Below, piece by piece: positions 63,195 to 64,000 of a DNA stretch of 64,000 nt. Source of the stretch: Tabrizicola flagellatus. GTDB lineage: Bacteria; Pseudomonadota; Alphaproteobacteria; Rhodobacterales; Rhodobacteraceae. Both the position numbers and the translations under genes were made by a program. The notes below the pieces were generated by a model. It was not told the origin of the DNA. It made no database searches and saw nothing but the letters and a program-made list of their open reading frames with translations. The DNA lies in assembly GCF_008271465.1 (NCBI RefSeq), contig NZ_VMDU01000001.1, forward strand, positions 496,001-560,000, in the 5' to 3' direction. Every line of letters begins with the position of its first letter. Within the stretch, counting starts at the first letter, position 1.

Positions 63195-64000
63195 ATGCCC
63201 ATCACCCTGCCCGAAACCCTGCCCGCCTTCGACGTGCTGCGGTCCGAGGGCGTCATGGTCATGACCCCCGACCGCGCGGCGCATCAGGATATCCGCCCCC
63301 TGAAGATCGGCCTCCTGAACCTGATGCCGAAGAAGATCCAGACCGAGAACCAGTTCGCCCGGCTGATCGGCGCCACGCCCCTGCAGATCGACCTGCACCT
63401 GATCCGCATGACCAGCCACGAGACGCGGAACACCGCGGCCGAGCACATGGCAACCTTCTACCGCCCCTTCCAGGCGGTGAAGGGCGAAAAGTTCGATGGA
63501 CTCATCATCACCGGCGCGCCGATCGAGCACCTGCCCTTCGAGGAAGTCACCTACTGGGACGAGCTGTGCGAAGTGATGGACTGGACCCAGACCAACGTGC
63601 AGTCCACCTTCGGTGTCTGCTGGGGCGGCATGGCGATGATCTACCATTTCCACGGCGTGCAAAAGCACATGCTGCCGGCCAAGGCCTTCGGATGCTTCCG
63701 CCACCAGAATCTTGCGCCGACTTCCCCCTACCTGCGCGGGTTCTCGGACGATTTCGTCATCCCCGTCAGCCGCTGGACCGAGATGAAGCAGGCCGAGATC
63801 GACGCCGCCCCCGGCCTGAAGACCCTGCTTGGCAGCGACGAGGTCGGCCCCTGCCTGGTCGAGGATGCAGGGCACCGGGCGCTCTACATCTTCAACCACT
63901 TCGAATACGACAGCGATACGCTGAAACAGGAATACGACCGCGACGTGGCCAATGGCACGCCGATCAACGTGCCGGTCAACTACTATCCCGATGACGACCC
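63195..64000 (+). CDS. metA: homoserine O-acyltransferase MetA (Glu111: probably acetyl-CoA), 3' end cut
   Basis: Acylates homoserine, the first dedicated step to methionine. About 268 of roughly 305 codons are visible. MetA-type class-I-amidotransferase-like fold with catalytic Cys142 (FGVCWGG), His235 and Glu237 (FNHFE), at the same numbers as in E. coli MetA. Residue 111 is Glu (TGAPIEHLP), whereas E. coli has Gly; published work shows this change switches donor from succinyl- to acetyl-CoA. The start at 63195 ([13 protein letters not shown]) has only a weak ribosome site. Confidence 0.93.
   Translation, partial: MPITLPETLPAFDVLRSEGVMVMTPDRAAHQDIRPLKIGLLNLMPKKIQTENQFARLIGATPLQIDLHLIRMTSHETRNTAAEHMATFYRPFQAVKGEKFDGLIITGAPIEHLPFEEVTYWDELCEVMDWTQTNVQSTFGVCWGGMAMIYHFHGVQKHMLPAKAFGCFRHQNLAPTSPYLRGFSDDFVIPVSRWTEMKQAEIDAAPGLKTLLGSDEVGPCLVEDAGHRALYIFNHFEYDSDTLKQEYDRDVANGTPINVPVNYYPDDD

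Overview
The window is a GC-rich chromosomal stretch from an alphaproteobacterium of the family Rhodobacteraceae (a Rhodobacter, Tabrizicola or Gemmobacter-like organism; the genus cannot be fixed by reading alone). The evidence is the gene order dusB(nifR3)-ntrB-ntrC-ntrY-ntrX followed by trkA-trkH-hfq-hflX, an NtrC without the GAFTGA loop, a GTTC-N7-GTTC LexA box in front of recA, and several Rhodobacterales-type domain families (DUF6456, DUF6477, DUF3422). About 60 protein genes are packed tightly, many overlapping by 1, 4 or 8 bases. I saw no rRNA, tRNA, CRISPR array, insertion sequence or prophage. No gap without a gene exceeds about 250 bases.

Layout. 1-11044 (minus strand): a complete glycogen operon glgP-glgB-glgC-glgA-glgX-pgm; pgm runs off the left edge. 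A LacI-type palindrome lies just upstream of glgP. 11282-13970: a small metal-binding HMA protein, then an argE-like deacetylase overlapping a FAD amine oxidase, divergent from 14221-19965, a five-gene oligopeptide ABC importer (dppD-dppF-dppA-dppB-dppC). 20044-27090 (minus strand): DUF3422 protein, class II glutamine amidotransferase, DUF1330 protein, alaS, MOSC protein, and recA with its SOS box and promoter. 27296-32728: sulfotransferase-like protein, SYLF lipoprotein, a beta-hydroxyacid dehydrogenase, a penicillin-acylase-family Ntn hydrolase and a translationally coupled GNAT acetyltransferase.

32902-45260 (minus strand): the nitrogen-control and potassium block, dusB-ntrBC-ntrYX-trkAH-hfq-hflX plus a small membrane protein. 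A palindrome matching the NtrC-site pattern lies in front of dusB. 45439-47518 (plus): ispDF, pgpA and pncC/cinA, translationally coupled. 47554-53523: secreted esterase, COQ10-type START protein, hpt, a 58-residue membrane peptide, diheme cytochrome c, porin-like protein, lipA and aqpZ. 53665-55884: LysE exporter, a DUF6456 helix-turn-helix protein that I think is a GafA-type gene transfer agent activator, and a divergent DUF6477 gene; a long inverted repeat containing a CtrA-like site lies between the last two. 55949-64000: a non-pyrrolysine MttB-family methyltransferase, guaA, nitroreductase, DMT permease, FadL-type porin, an uncharacterised P-loop protein and the start of metA, whose residue 111 is Glu, which predicts acetyl-CoA use.

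Non-coding features worth most attention are two copies of a palindromic repeat that fill the gaps between convergent genes (19964-20040 and 59263-59341), a perfect AT-rich hairpin before guaA, the SOS box, the NtrC-like and CtrA-like sites, and two convergent gene pairs that overlap on a CTAG tetranucleotide. I found no obvious new defence or mobile system. The best leads for new biology are the DUF6456/DUF6477 locus with its operator, the paired repeat elements, and the P-loop gene next to metA.
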